A stretch of 64,000 nucleotides of DNA, from the NCBI GenBank assembly GCA_965229545.1, contig OZ245887.1, forward strand, positions 1,488,001-1,552,000, read 5' to 3'. Shown here one piece after another: positions 35,661 through 45,262 of the stretch. The notes under the pieces were generated by a model, which did no database searches, had not been told where the DNA came from, and saw nothing but the letters and a program-made list of their open reading frames with translations. The position numbers and the translations under genes were made by a program. Origin of the DNA: Megaera sp965229545. Its GTDB lineage: Bacteria; Pseudomonadota; Alphaproteobacteria; Rickettsiales; Rickettsiaceae. Position 1 is the stretch's first letter. Each line of letters starts with the position of its first letter.

Positions 35661-36792
35661 TTACTCTGGCCTTTAAATATTGAACATTATATAGTAGCAT
35701 AAGCTATTTCTTTCTTTTTAAAATAATTTTGAATTTTTATACCATTAAACTGAATTTGTGTTAAATAGGACCGTACATTAATTGTTAAATCTTTTACTGA
35801 TTTTAGTACTCGAAAATTATTGGAGTTAGCTTTGACATCTTGGTTTACAAGTTCTTGTGGATTCATATCAGGACAATATGATGGTAAATAAAACAATTCT
35901 AACTTGTCCTTATGTCTTTCTACATAAGCTTTTACCTTTTTACTGTGATACACTCTATGATTATCTAATATCAAAAATATTTTCTGCTTAATTTGTCTGA
36001 TCAGTCTACCTAAAAATTCAATACACTTTTTGCTGGTAAAATTATCTTCAAATACCATCCAGTTCATAAACCCTTGCGGACTAATAGCAGCTAGCATATT
36101 ACATTTAAATCTTGAACCACTTCTCTTGATTGCTGGGGTCTTGCCTTTAAGACCATATGTTTTACCTCGATTATCTGTTGATTGTATCCCCATTTCATCT
36201 CCCCAATAAATTCTAGCACTTTCTTTCATTGCACGAGACTTGATTTCTGGATATGTGACTGTTAACCATTCTTTTATCTTCTCTGGATTACGTTGATAGG
36301 CTGATTTAATTGGTTTTTGAGACGTAAAACCCAATCTATTCATAATTTTTCTTATAGAACGCCTGTTATACTGATAAAGGTAATTGGATTCTATATATTC
36401 TTGTACCACTTTACTATTCCATAATGTATAATCCATTCCCAATTCATCAGGTGTATGTGATAAAATTTTAGATTTTAATTCCTCTTCTTGATTTTTACTG
36501 ATTTTAGATCCTCTTCCTACCTTTACTCCTCGCTTCTTATAGCGAAAGCTTTCTTCCTTATAAATTTTGTACTCTTTAAGATATTTCCATATAGAACTCC
36601 TAGAAAACCCAAAGGTAATAGATGCTTGTTTCTTGCTTATTCCATGTATAACTATTGCTTCCACTGCTTTCTTTCTTAATATCTTGAGATCGCTTGGTGA
36701 TAATTTTTTATTAGACATTTTATTATTACTCTTGATACAATATCATTATATCATTTCTCTAATGTTAGTTCAATATTTAAAGGCCGGAGTAA
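35661..36792 (-). mobile_element. IS630-family insertion sequence, copy 3
   Basis: Standard ends TTACTCTGGCC...GGCCGGAGTAA are flanked by TA at 35659-35660 and 36793-36794. It is inserted cleanly inside the SpoT-like gene, in the same orientation. The TA duplication is exact. Confidence 0.93.
35687..36718 (-). CDS. IS630-family transposase (copy 3)
   Basis: This 343-residue transposase differs from copy 1 at a few positions: Arg at 69 (GRGSK), Tyr at 257 (RVYHSK) and Pro at 283 (CPDMNP). Catalytic D174, D252 and E289 are intact, so it may be active. Confidence 0.9.
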   Translation of the reverse strand: MSNKKLSPSDLKILRKKAVEAIVIHGISKKQASITFGFSRSSIWKYLKEYKIYKEESFRYKKRGVKVGRGSKISKNQEEELKSKILSHTPDELGMDYTLWNSKVVQEYIESNYLYQYNRRSIRKIMNRLGFTSQKPIKSAYQRNPEKIKEWLTVTYPEIKSRAMKESARIYWGDEMGIQSTDNRGKTYGLKGKTPAIKRSGSRFKCNMLAAISPQGFMNWMVFEDNFTSKKCIEFLGRLIRQIKQKIFLILDNHRVYHSKKVKAYVERHKDKLELFYLPSYCPDMNPQELVNQDVKANSNNFRVLKSVKDLTINVRSYLTQIQFNGIKIQNYFKKKEIAYATI

Positions 36793-37140
36793 TATATTCA
36801 GATACCATATAAGCTACCTCTAAGGGATGAGAATAGTACGGCTCACCTGATTTTCTTTTTTGGTCACCATGATATTTCCTAACCCAGTAGATAGATTTAT
36901 TAATTAACTCGAAGTCCAGTACATTTTTATTATCTAGAGACTTTAATTTTTCTATCAGTCTTATTGAATATTTACAGGGCGCTGAATAATCCATAATTTA
37001 AGAATTAATTAACTACATAATCGTATTATAACTCCACATTAGTTGAAATATTAAGTAAATTATGAATATTTATTAAATTATTTTCTACTGACATACTCAC
37101 AGTGTTGACGTTATATAACTTAAGCACATATCCCATTTTC

Positions 37141-37169
37141 TTGACATACTTCACCACCATTGATAGACT
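37141..37169 (+). promoter_or_regulatory. candidate sigma70-type promoter
   Basis: TTGACA (37141-37146), a 17-base spacer and TAGACT (37164-37169) lie 34 bases upstream of the ATG at 37203. The hexamers and spacing fit well. Confidence 0.4.
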
Positions 37170-37202
37170 CACCTAGTGAAAAGCTAACCGAGTCAGCTTA
37201 AG

Positions 37203-37355
37203 ATGGATAATAAACCAGAAGATTTTTTGTATAACCAAGCAATTAACTTGATTTGCGATCAATTACTAGCACTTGGTATAACAGCAGACATTTCCTGTAG
37301 AGTTAAAGACCCTTATTCCATTTTGAGCGGGCTGTTAAGTCGCTCAGATACTAGT
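37203..37355 (+). pseudogene. RelA/SpoT synthetase-domain fragment at a group II intron
   Basis: The 50-residue frame reads MDNKPEDFLYNQAINLICDQ, then LLALGITADISCRVKDPYSI. The last part resembles the start of the (p)ppGpp synthetase domain (GRxKxxYSIxxK). Reading soon enters intron sequence and stops. No matching second exon can be recognised after the intron. It is divergent from the SpoT-like hydrolase gene, 208 bases away. The family call depends on this single motif. Confidence 0.5.
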
Positions 37356-39329
37356 AGGTGAAAGTCCTACCTCGGCAATTAGTGCTTTGGCCGAGTAGCT
37401 ATGGCGTACGTATGGATAGTGATTGAAATGCGGAAGCAACGCTGACTAACGTGTCCCCAGACCCAAACCGTGGGAACGAGCAAATATACAGACCGTAACG
37501 AGAGTGAACCTTAGTAAGTCTCGTAAATGTTAGTCACACAAATATGTTGGGAGAGTGTGATGTAGGGTGATTCCGCTGAGCCTTTAGAATGGGGGCGAAA
37601 GCCAGTGTTTACTAACGGATTAACCATTAACTGAAGTTAGTATAGGAATTCGGGATATAGAGGATGGTATGTATAGAAAGTATTTGAGGGAAACAGTCGA
37701 GACCTCACCCTGTCGCAGATAACTCACTGCGTAACGGAAAGTATAAGGCCGCCCGCTGAAATCTGGAAGAAAGCAGGAATGAGGAGTCGGAGGAGTTCAT
37801 AGTACCAGCAATGTATAAGACAACAAAACTTATACTAGGGAAGGGGCTCTACTTTAACTATGTTTATAATGAAAGAGGTATTAAGTGATTGCGAAAGCTA
37901 TAAACACTCAAGAAAATATACGGGTACTTCAGCGTAAACTTTACCAAGCTGCCAAAGTTAATCCAAGACGCAAATTTGGTGTGCTTTATGACAAGATGTA
38001 TAGGCAAGATATTCTTATGCAATCTTGGAAGAAAGTAAAAGCGAATAAGGGAACACCAGGTGTAGATGAACAATCCATATCTTATATAGAAGAAGATATT
38101 GGAGTGGACGTCTTTCTAAACGAAATTAAGGATAGCTTAATAAGTAAAACTTATAAGCCTGCCCCAGTAAAAAGGGTATATATCCTTAAATCTAATGGGA
38201 AACAAAGACCCATAGGTATACCTACAATTGCAGACCGTGTAGTGCAAACATGTATGAAACTAGTTATTGAACCAATATTCGAAGCGGATTTTAAAGACTT
38301 CTCATATGGGTTTAGACCTAAGCGAAGTGCACATATGGTTTATAGAGAGATATATAAATATCTCAACTATGGATGCAGATATGTCATTGATGCAGATGTA
38401 AGTAACTATTTCGACACTATAACTCATGACATACTTTTGAAGGCAATCAACAATAGAATTACTGATAACTCTATTGTTAGATTGATAAAACTCTGGTTTG
38501 AAGGCGGGTGTAATGGAAGATATGCAAATTAGAAAGCAAATAACGGGTACGCCGCAAGGTGGATTTATTTCTCCGCTACTTGCAAACCTTTATTTACACT
38601 ATCTGGATACAGCTTGGGAAGAAAAGGGGTTTAATAAGAAAGGGCATGACGCACATATTGTTCGCTATGCAGATGATTTTGTGGTGCTGTGCTCAAGAAG
38701 CCCCGATAAATACTTAAAGGAAGTAAATAATGTTATGGAAAATCTAAAACTTGAACTAAATGTAGATAAAACGAAAGTGATTGATACAAGACATGAGAGC
38801 TTTGATTTTCTTGGATTCCGCTTTGTAAGACAAGCCTCAAAAAGAACAGGAAAACTCAAAACATATTACTATCCGACAAACCAAGCTATGAAAACTGTCA
38901 AAGAGAAAGTTCGAGAAACAGTAAGGACAAGGCAACATTGGTTATTGCCTGAACTTATAGAAAAGAAACTAAACCCAATAATTAGGGGGTTGGCGAACTA
39001 CTTCAAAGGTGGAAACTCTAGAGAACACTTTAGGAGGATAGATAGGTACATTACAATGACACTATGTATAATGTTGAGGAAGAAACATAAGAAACGAGCA
39101 AAAGGATGGAGAGACTATCCTCCTTCATGGTTTTATAATAATCATGGTCTATACAAGTTGGCAGACCAAGTAATTGTAGGAAATGAGGCGTCAAGATATG
39201 CAAGATAATTATGTGACTATAATGCAGTGGGTGAAAGTTATAGGAAAGCCGTGTAAGGGAAAACTTTACGCACGGTTTGACGAGGGGGGTCGCTGAGGAG
39301 ATTACTTCAAATCAGAGACCTACTCTTAC
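37325..39329 (+). mobile_element. group II intron
   Basis: The 5' part has the typical GTAGGTGAAAGTCCTAC stem and a long structured leader before the reverse transcriptase. After the coding part, GGAAAGCCGTGTAAGG, then AACTTTACGCACGGTTT (39243-39278), looks like domain V. GGTCGCTGA/TCAGAGACC follows as domain VI. Exact exon boundaries are not certain; 37325 (GAGCGG) and 39329 are estimates. The encoded protein lacks an HNH endonuclease domain. Confidence 0.75.
37885..39208 (+). pseudogene. group II intron reverse transcriptase/maturase, frameshifted
   Basis: The first part (37885-38532, GTG start) covers RT blocks up to LIKLWFEGG. The second (from about 38500 to 39208) reads AGVMEDMQIRKQITGTPQGG, has the catalytic YADD motif in VRYADDFVVL, and the maturase region LNPIIRGLANYFKGG. 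An extra G in TTTGAAGGCGGGTG (near 38505) breaks the frame; removing it gives one protein of about 440 residues. There is no C-terminal endonuclease. As it stands the intron cannot make its own maturase. Confidence 0.85.
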
Positions 39330-39375
39330 AATGCGTTACCTACCATACAGGTGATAATAATTTTTCTCATAATAC

Positions 39376-40130
39376 CTAATGCATTTCCACAGAAATTATA
39401 TCTTCTGGAATATAAGATAGAAATCCGCTATTAATTGCTTTTTCTATGATTTGAGATTTATTATTACATCATAGTTTTAACTTGATTATCATAAAATAGG
39501 ATTCTACAGTGCGTACCGATAAATTTAAAATTTGGGCAATTTCTTTCATAGACTTGCCTCGCAGCAATAAGAATACGCATGCTTGTTGTTGTTTGCTTAA
39601 CGGGAGGGGGGGGAATGCTCTTGATTTAAAATGTAAATTGCTGGTTTATTTTTGGTATTTATAAATTTCTGATCCTTTTGATTTAAGGTCAAATACCAGT
39701 TAAACATATTGGTATTTGATACATCCATTACCTGTCCATATATTCCCGCAACTGTACCGTTTTTCTGCTCTATAGGGGTCTTATTGCTAATTAAGGTTTT
39801 CCACCCGGATGAATAATTGCAAATGTATACGCTTAGTACGGTTTTTGCAGTATCTACCACTTTTTGATCAAGAGTTCTAAATTGTTCTGCTGCCTTTACC
39901 GCCTCACAAGGTATATCAAAATCTGTTAAATCAATACATTGATCAGGGCTCTTCCAGCCAAGTAATAAGGCGTAATCTTTGCTAATAACAGAATATTTTG
40001 AATGAATATCTTTAGCGATAACAAATCTAGGTATATTTGTTATGGACGAAAATTCAGATTTCAGGTCATTTTGCTCCGAGATGATTATTTTATTTTTTAT
40101 AGGGCTTTGAGATTGTATGAACTTAGCCAT
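39376..40130 (-). pseudogene. PAS-LuxR-type transcriptional regulator pseudogene
   Basis: The first 177 residues (39597-40130) look like a PAS-type sensor: FVIAKDIHSKYSVISKDYAL, later GTVAGIYGQVMDVSN. In another frame the sequence continues LSKQQQACVFLLLRGKSMKE, then IAQILNLSVRTVESYF, a GerE/LuxR helix-turn-helix, ending at 39376. The frame change lies at a run of eight G on the plus strand (39606-39613); nine would keep it open. A second lesion, TGA in KLKL*CNNKSQ, would still stop the protein. Confidence 0.7.
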
Positions 40131-40413
40131 AGGTAGAAAGAGTTAATATTTTTATAATAAATCTGGACTCAAGTTATACCATAATTATCTAAACATATCC
40201 ATAATATCTACAGCTAATTTTTGAAACAAGAAGCGTGATTTTCTAATAAAAATTCTTAATTAAGTTATCTTCAGTATAAAACACTTTTTTATGAATTTTA
40301 TACTTAAAATTACAATTTCATAATAATATTTCTTAATTTTTTATCATTCTACTTGTTTAAGCTGATTATATGCTATGAAGTTCAATTATATCACCACCGT
40401 AATAAATACGATA

Positions 40414-41545
40414 TTACTCCGGCCTTTAAATATTGAACTAACATTAGAGAAATGATATAATGACATTGTATCAAGAGTAATAACAAAATGTCTAATAAAA
40501 AATTATCACCAAGCGATCTCAAGATATTAAGAAAGAAAGCAGTGGAAGCAATAGTTATACATGGAATAAGCAAGAAACAAGCATCTATTACCTTTGGGTT
40601 TTCTAGGAGTTCTATATGGAAATATCTTAAAGAGTACAAAATTTCTAAGGAAGAAAGCTTTCGCTATAAGAAGCGAGGAGTAAAGGTAGGAACAGGATCT
40701 AAAATCAGTAAAAATCAAGAAGAGGAATTAAAATCTAAAATTTTATCACATACACCTGATGAATTGGGAATGGATTATACGTTATGGAATAGTAAAGTGG
40801 TACAAGAATATATAGAATCCAATTACCTTTATCAGTATAACAGGCGTTCTATAAGAAAAATTATGAATAGATTGGGTTTTACGTCTCAAAAACCAATTAA
40901 ATCAGCCTATCAACGTAATCCAGAGAAGATAAAAGAATGGTTAACAGTCACATATCCAGAAATCAAGTCTCGTGCAATGAAAGAAAGTGCTAGAATTTAT
41001 TGGGGAGATGAAATGGGGATACAATCAACAGATAATCGAGGTAAAACATATGGTCTTAAAGGCAAGACCCCAGCAATCAAGAGAAGTGGCTCAAGATTTA
41101 AATGTAATATGCTAGCTGCTATTAGTCCGCAAGGGTTTATGAACTGGATGGTATTTGAAGATAATTTTACCAGCAAAAAGTGTATTGAATTTTTAGGTAG
41201 ACTGATCAGACAAATTAAGCAGAAAATATTTTTGATATTAGATAATCATAGAGTGCATCACAGTAAAAAGGTAAAAGCTTATGTAGAAAGACATAAGGAC
41301 AAGGTAGAATTGTTTTATTTACCATCATATTGTCCTGATATGAATCCACAAGAACTTGTAAACCAAGATGTCAAAGCTAACTCTAATAATTTTCGAGTAC
41401 TAAAATCAGTAAAAGATTTAACAATTAATGTACGGTCCTATTTAACACAAATTCAGTTTAATGGTATAAAAATTCAAAATTATTTTAAAAAGAAAGAAAT
41501 AGCTTATGCTACTATATAATGTTCAATATTTAAAGGCCAGAGTAA
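40414..41545 (+). mobile_element. IS630-family insertion sequence, copy 4
   Basis: Standard ends with TA at 40412-40413 and 41546-41547. It is a clean insertion into the loop of a hairpin, shown by the matching arms on both sides. Confidence 0.92.
40488..41519 (+). CDS. IS630-family transposase (copy 4)
   Basis: This 343-residue transposase differs from copy 1 by Ser at 53 (KISKEE), Val at 273 (DKVELFY) and Pro at 283. The catalytic D174, D252 and E289 are present and the frame is intact. Confidence 0.9.
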   Translation: MSNKKLSPSDLKILRKKAVEAIVIHGISKKQASITFGFSRSSIWKYLKEYKISKEESFRYKKRGVKVGTGSKISKNQEEELKSKILSHTPDELGMDYTLWNSKVVQEYIESNYLYQYNRRSIRKIMNRLGFTSQKPIKSAYQRNPEKIKEWLTVTYPEIKSRAMKESARIYWGDEMGIQSTDNRGKTYGLKGKTPAIKRSGSRFKCNMLAAISPQGFMNWMVFEDNFTSKKCIEFLGRLIRQIKQKIFLILDNHRVHHSKKVKAYVERHKDKVELFYLPSYCPDMNPQELVNQDVKANSNNFRVLKSVKDLTINVRSYLTQIQFNGIKIQNYFKKKEIAYATI

Positions 41546-41700
41546 TAGTATTTATTACGGTGCTACAAGACTAGTTAGTAAAAGCACGCTATATAATTAA
41601 ATATAAGAATTTAAATATCCGTAACTATACCACAGGTAGAAACATTAGTTACTGTAATAGATTCCAAATACTTGAATGTATATTTAACAAGGGAGCAATA

Positions 41701-42402
41701 ATGGTACGTAAAAATGATTATACAGCAGAAATAGATAAATTTATCGGTAATAAAATAGTTTCATTAAGATTAGCAAGAGGTCTTTCACGTAAGCAACTTT
41801 CAGAAGCTGTCGGTATAACCGGTCAACAGCTTTCTAAGTATGAAAAAGGAAAAAATAGAGTTTCAATAGGAAGATTGATTTTACTTTCTAAGGCACTCGG
41901 TGAGAAAGTATCTTATTTTTATGAAGGATTAGAACTTGAAGTTACATATCAGATGCCGATAGATCATGCGCAAATGCGTAAGGAAATTATCCGTAATTTT
42001 ATGCGGTTTAATAACTTAGAGCATCAGAATGCTATTAACCAGCTTCTTAGAGTATTATTAAAAGATACAATCGTTGAAAAGAAATGCAAGGGGGATATTC
42101 TAATGGAGCAGAAAGTAGATGAAATCAAGGACTCTTTAGTTTTTATTCTAAGTAAACTAGAGAGTATAGGAAAGCAGGTAAGGAAACAGGAAGAAGAGAT
42201 TGAAAACTATGTAAAGAAGAATCATATCATAGATTTTAACGAATTAGTAACTGCTCATTTGAACTCCACTAAAACCTCTATTGAGCTGCTTCGCCAAGAG
42301 ATAGAGGAATTACATCAACTAATTACCTTGTTTGTTAAGAACATAGAGGACGGAATGGAAAAAGGAAAACCTGAAGAGCTAATTAATCTTATTAATAAGT
42401 AA
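41701..42402 (+). CDS. XRE-family transcriptional regulator with coiled-coil tail
   Basis: The N-terminal helix-turn-helix (about residues 17-72) reads RLARGLSRKQLSEAVGITGQ followed by LSKYEKGKNRVS, a Cro/C1-type DNA-binding domain. The remaining 150 residues are charged and probably helical, with a likely coiled coil around KLESIGKQVRKQEEEIENYV. Length is 233 residues. Its target is unknown. GGGAG lies six bases before the ATG. It is convergent with the zinc-ribbon gene, with one base between the stops. Confidence 0.8.
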   Translation: MVRKNDYTAEIDKFIGNKIVSLRLARGLSRKQLSEAVGITGQQLSKYEKGKNRVSIGRLILLSKALGEKVSYFYEGLELEVTYQMPIDHAQMRKEIIRNFMRFNNLEHQNAINQLLRVLLKDTIVEKKCKGDILMEQKVDEIKDSLVFILSKLESIGKQVRKQEEEIENYVKKNHIIDFNELVTAHLNSTKTSIELLRQEIEELHQLITLFVKNIEDGMEKGKPEELINLINK

Positions 42403-42403
42403 T

Positions 42404-43012
42404 TTAATGTAAAATGAAGTCTAATTTATTACCTATCATTATATCAATATTTACATGGGGAGGAACGTCTTCCAATTCTGTGTTAATAACAACATTTTGT
42501 GAAGGAGAAAGTTTAATATTACTATGGTCATCAATTCTGAAATTAATTAACCTGTGGTTTTTATCAAATACTCTAATTCTAATTAAAGGGATTTTTACGC
42601 TTTTATCAGATAGGTTGCTTATTTTATAATTAATTGCTGTTTTACCAAGGGTGCGTTGATAAGAGACATCACTGATAATTAAATCTTTAGTATTTAAAAT
42701 AGAGGGCAGGGCGAAATTATCTTGAAATAGAATTGTAAACATGAATATAATCATACTTACTAATAATATTGGCGAACCGTATAATGAATGTGCTGGAATT
42801 TTTACTGGCAATAGCACCGGTAAATTTACTCCATTGCCAAGAGACAAAGTTTTTGCAGACGATTCTATCTTTGGTTCAACTCTTAATTGTTCAAAGGGGT
42901 GTTGCTGCCAAATATGTAAGCATTTTGAACATTTAACTTTTCTACCCTCTTTACCTATTTGTTCAGCAGTTACGACAAATCTGGTAGTACATTCCGGACA
43001 GGTAATATACAT
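42404..43012 (-). CDS. zinc-ribbon (MJ0042-type) membrane protein, DUF3426-like
   Basis: The 202-residue protein starts with a zinc ribbon with Cys5, Cys8, Cys28 and Cys31 (CPEC...CSKC), the MJ0042 type. A membrane helix lies at about residues 80-97 (ILLVSMIIFMFTILF). The C-terminal part is a beta-rich domain like DUF3426 (ISNLSDKSVKIPLIRIRVFD), expected outside the cytoplasm. Such proteins are common in alphaproteobacteria but their role is not known. Confidence 0.75.
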   Translation of the reverse strand: MYITCPECTTRFVVTAEQIGKEGRKVKCSKCLHIWQQHPFEQLRVEPKIESSAKTLSLGNGVNLPVLLPVKIPAHSLYGSPILLVSMIIFMFTILFQDNFALPSILNTKDLIISDVSYQRTLGKTAINYKISNLSDKSVKIPLIRIRVFDKNHRLINFRIDDHSNIKLSPSQNVVINTELEDVPPHVNIDIMIGNKLDFILH

Positions 43013-43120
43013 AATCTTTGTTATTTTTTTAAATTTACTTTTTTATTTATAAAAACAATTTACCTGAACAAAAAATAAAGTTATTTGTTGTTTGGTTCAA
43101 CTTATTATTTAAGGTCAATA

Positions 43121-43945
43121 ATGCAAGATTATATTAAAGCAATAGAAGAATTTTGGCAAATAAGAGATTCATTAGATGCCGGAAGTGATAAATACATTAA
43201 TGCAAAAAAAATTATTAACGAAATAATTTTCTGGCTTGGCGAAGGAAAAATAGTTGTCTGTGAAAAAATTACTGATCAGTGGTGTGTTAACGAATGGGTA
43301 AAAAAAGCCATTTTGCTAAATTTCAAGGTTTCCGAAATGAAACTTTATGACGGTAATTGTATGAAATGGTACGATAAAGTGGATCCGAGGTTTCTGAATT
43401 TTTCTCAAGACACCTTTGAGAAAAAAGGTATTAGAATCGTGCCCGGGGCATTTATCCGCCAAGGAGCTTATGTAGGTAAACATGCTGTAGTGATGCCTTC
43501 TTTTATAAATATGGGGGCCCATGTCGGTGATAATACAATGGTAGATAGCTGGGCTACTATAGGATCTTGTGCGTATATTGGTAATAATTGTCATATATCT
43601 AGTGGAGCTGGAATTGGAGGGGTATTAGAACCGTTACAGGCAAAACCGGTAATTATTGAAGATAATTGCTTTGTTGGGGCTAGTTCACAGATTGTAGAAG
43701 GAGTCATTGTGGAAGAAGGAGCGGTGATTAGCACTGGGGTTTTTATTGGTGCGTCAACAAAAATTGTTAATCGTAATAACGGCGATATTATTTATGGTAG
43801 GATTCCAGCCTATTCAGTAGTTGTACCTGGAGTACTTCCGTCTTCCAAAAAGGGCTTGCCAGGGATCTATTGCGTAATTATTGTAAAACAGGTTGATAAA
43901 AAGACCCGGGAAAAAACGAGTATTAATGAATTGCTGAGGGATTAA
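43121..43945 (+). CDS. dapD: tetrahydrodipicolinate N-succinyltransferase
   Basis: It adds succinyl to tetrahydrodipicolinate in the lysine/diaminopimelate pathway; diaminopimelate is needed for peptidoglycan. The left-handed beta-helix shows hexapeptide repeats (VVMPSFINMGAHVGDNTMVD) and GRIPAYSVVVPG. I chose the ATG at 43121 (MQDYIKAIEEFW), giving 274 residues, the normal length; the TTG at 43085 would add a non-conserved stretch. dapE follows 4 bases later. Confidence 0.95.
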   Translation: MQDYIKAIEEFWQIRDSLDAGSDKYINAKKIINEIIFWLGEGKIVVCEKITDQWCVNEWVKKAILLNFKVSEMKLYDGNCMKWYDKVDPRFLNFSQDTFEKKGIRIVPGAFIRQGAYVGKHAVVMPSFINMGAHVGDNTMVDSWATIGSCAYIGNNCHISSGAGIGGVLEPLQAKPVIIEDNCFVGASSQIVEGVIVEEGAVISTGVFIGASTKIVNRNNGDIIYGRIPAYSVVVPGVLPSSKKGLPGIYCVIIVKQVDKKTREKTSINELLRD

Positions 43946-43949
43946 TTGT

Positions 43950-45098
43950 ATGGCTATAGAACAGGTTCTAGAAACTCTTACTAAATTAGTTAGTTTTAGG
44001 TCGATGACCCCTTATAGTAGTGGGTCACTAGAATATATTGCAGAATTATTAACTAAGTATGGTTTTTCTTGTGATATTCAAGTTTTTGGAGAAAAAGAAG
44101 AAGAAAAAACTACCAATTTATATGCACGATATGGAAATGGTAGCCCTAATATATGTTTTGCCGGTCATATAGATGTTGTACCGCCACTAAATGAAAACTT
44201 ATGGTGGTATAGCCCTTTTGAGTTAAAAGTTATAGGGGAAAAAGTATATGGCCGCGGCACTGTTGATATGAAAGGTGCAATTGCTTGCGGTATAGTATCA
44301 GCTTTAAATTATTTAAAAATTCACCCAGAACCAATTGGATCTATCAGTTTTTTGTTAACTAGTGATGAAGAAGGTTGTGCAAAACATGGTACAAAACCAA
44401 TGCTTGAGTATCTTGCTAAGAAAGGAGAAAAAATTGATTTTTCGATTTTGGGAGAGCCAACAGCTAGAGCTAATTTCGGAGACACTGTTGCTATAGGCCG
44501 TCGCGGGAGTGCCAATTTTGTATTAAAGATTGTAGGTAAACAAGGGCATGTAGCATATCCACATACCGCAATTAATCCAATTACTAGTGCGGTAAAAATT
44601 GCTGCAGATTTAATGAATATAAATTTTGATAATGGTTCTGAATTTTTTGAGAAAACGAATTTGGAAATTACTTCATTTGATGTAGGGAATAATGTAGTGA
44701 ATATTATTCCAGAACAAGCTACCCTCAAGTTCAATGTTCGCTTTAATGATTTGCATAGTGCTAAATCCATATTTGGAACCGTATTGGAGGTGATATCAAA
44801 ACATGAAGTAATATTTGACTTGCAATATGAGTCCTCAGCTGAATCTTTTGTACAAAAATACTCAGAGAAAATGAAAAAATTTACTGCTATAGTGCAAAAC
44901 CAATGTCAGATTTCACCGAAAATAGATACAAATGGAGGTACTTCTGACGCCCGTTTCATTCATAAATATTCAGAAATTGTAGAATTTGGTCTAAGCTTTG
45001 ATCAAGCTCATAAAATTAACGAACACACCCAAATTAGTGATTTACAAAATTTATATAATGTGTATTATAATTCCTTAGTTGAATTCTTACAGAAATAG
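43950..45098 (+). CDS. dapE: succinyl-diaminopimelate desuccinylase
   Basis: It hydrolyses N-succinyl-LL-diaminopimelate, two steps after DapD. This M20-family zinc hydrolase has His73 and Asp75 in AGHIDVVPP, Asp106 in GRGTVDMKGA, the Glu pair in TSDEEG (140-141) and LGEPTA. The C-terminal NGGTSDARF completes the site. Length is 382 residues. It is paired with dapD, as in an operon, and tRNA-Leu follows 32 bases after the stop. Confidence 0.95.
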   Translation: MAIEQVLETLTKLVSFRSMTPYSSGSLEYIAELLTKYGFSCDIQVFGEKEEEKTTNLYARYGNGSPNICFAGHIDVVPPLNENLWWYSPFELKVIGEKVYGRGTVDMKGAIACGIVSALNYLKIHPEPIGSISFLLTSDEEGCAKHGTKPMLEYLAKKGEKIDFSILGEPTARANFGDTVAIGRRGSANFVLKIVGKQGHVAYPHTAINPITSAVKIAADLMNINFDNGSEFFEKTNLEITSFDVGNNVVNIIPEQATLKFNVRFNDLHSAKSIFGTVLEVISKHEVIFDLQYESSAESFVQKYSEKMKKFTAIVQNQCQISPKIDTNGGTSDARFIHKYSEIVEFGLSFDQAHKINEHTQISDLQNLYNVYYNSLVEFLQK

Positions 45099-45130
45099 CT
45101 AGATTTTTACAGCTAACCCGAATTCATAAT

Positions 45131-45215
45131 GCGGATGTGGCGGAACTGGTAGACGCGCTAGATTTAGGTTCTAGTACCGCAAGGTGTGGGGGTTCAAGTC
45201 CCTCCATCCGTACCA
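45131..45215 (+). tRNA. tRNA-Leu (TAG)
   Basis: Acceptor stem GCGGATG/CATCCGT, anticodon loop TTTAGGT giving anticodon TAG, a long variable arm (class II), T-arm GGGGTTCAAGTCCC and an encoded CCA end are all seen. Confidence 0.95.
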
Positions 45216-45262
45216 AGTTTACAAATTTTTATATCAATTTTTTACTAAATCTTTAGGCTCAT

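Larger units (their letters stand above)
35363..36994 (-). pseudogene. SpoT-like (p)ppGpp hydrolase-domain gene interrupted by IS630
   Basis: The N-terminal part (36795-36994) ends GEPYYSHPLEVAYMVSEY and the C-terminal part (35363-35658) begins KLKMDVIAASILHDIIEDT. Removing IS630 copy 3 and one TA rejoins them in frame as SEY-KLKMDV. The result is about 165 residues with the metal-binding SHPLEVA and HDxxEDT motifs of the RelA/SpoT HD hydrolase domain and no synthetase domain. Short stand-alone RelA/SpoT pieces are known in Rickettsia. The interruption lies between the two metal-site motifs, so the gene is inactive now. Otherwise both halves look undamaged, which suggests a recent hit. Confidence 0.85.
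40398..41562. repeat. 15-bp perfect hairpin split by IS630 copy 4
   Basis: CACCGTAATAAATAC lies directly left of the insertion and GTATTTATTACGGTG directly right. With the IS removed they form a perfect 15-bp stem with a GATA loop, and the target TA is in that loop. It may be a transcription terminator for the downstream XRE region or part of a palindromic repeat. Confidence 0.7.

Noticed and set aside
39606..39613. Phase-variable switch by the eight-G tract
   Set aside because: An additional TGA inside the helix-turn-helix part means the full protein would not be made even with nine G.
40131..40397. A gene or RNA in the spacer between the PAS-LuxR pseudogene and IS630 copy 4
   Set aside because: Only AT-rich sequence with no open frame, repeat or RNA signature that I could support.
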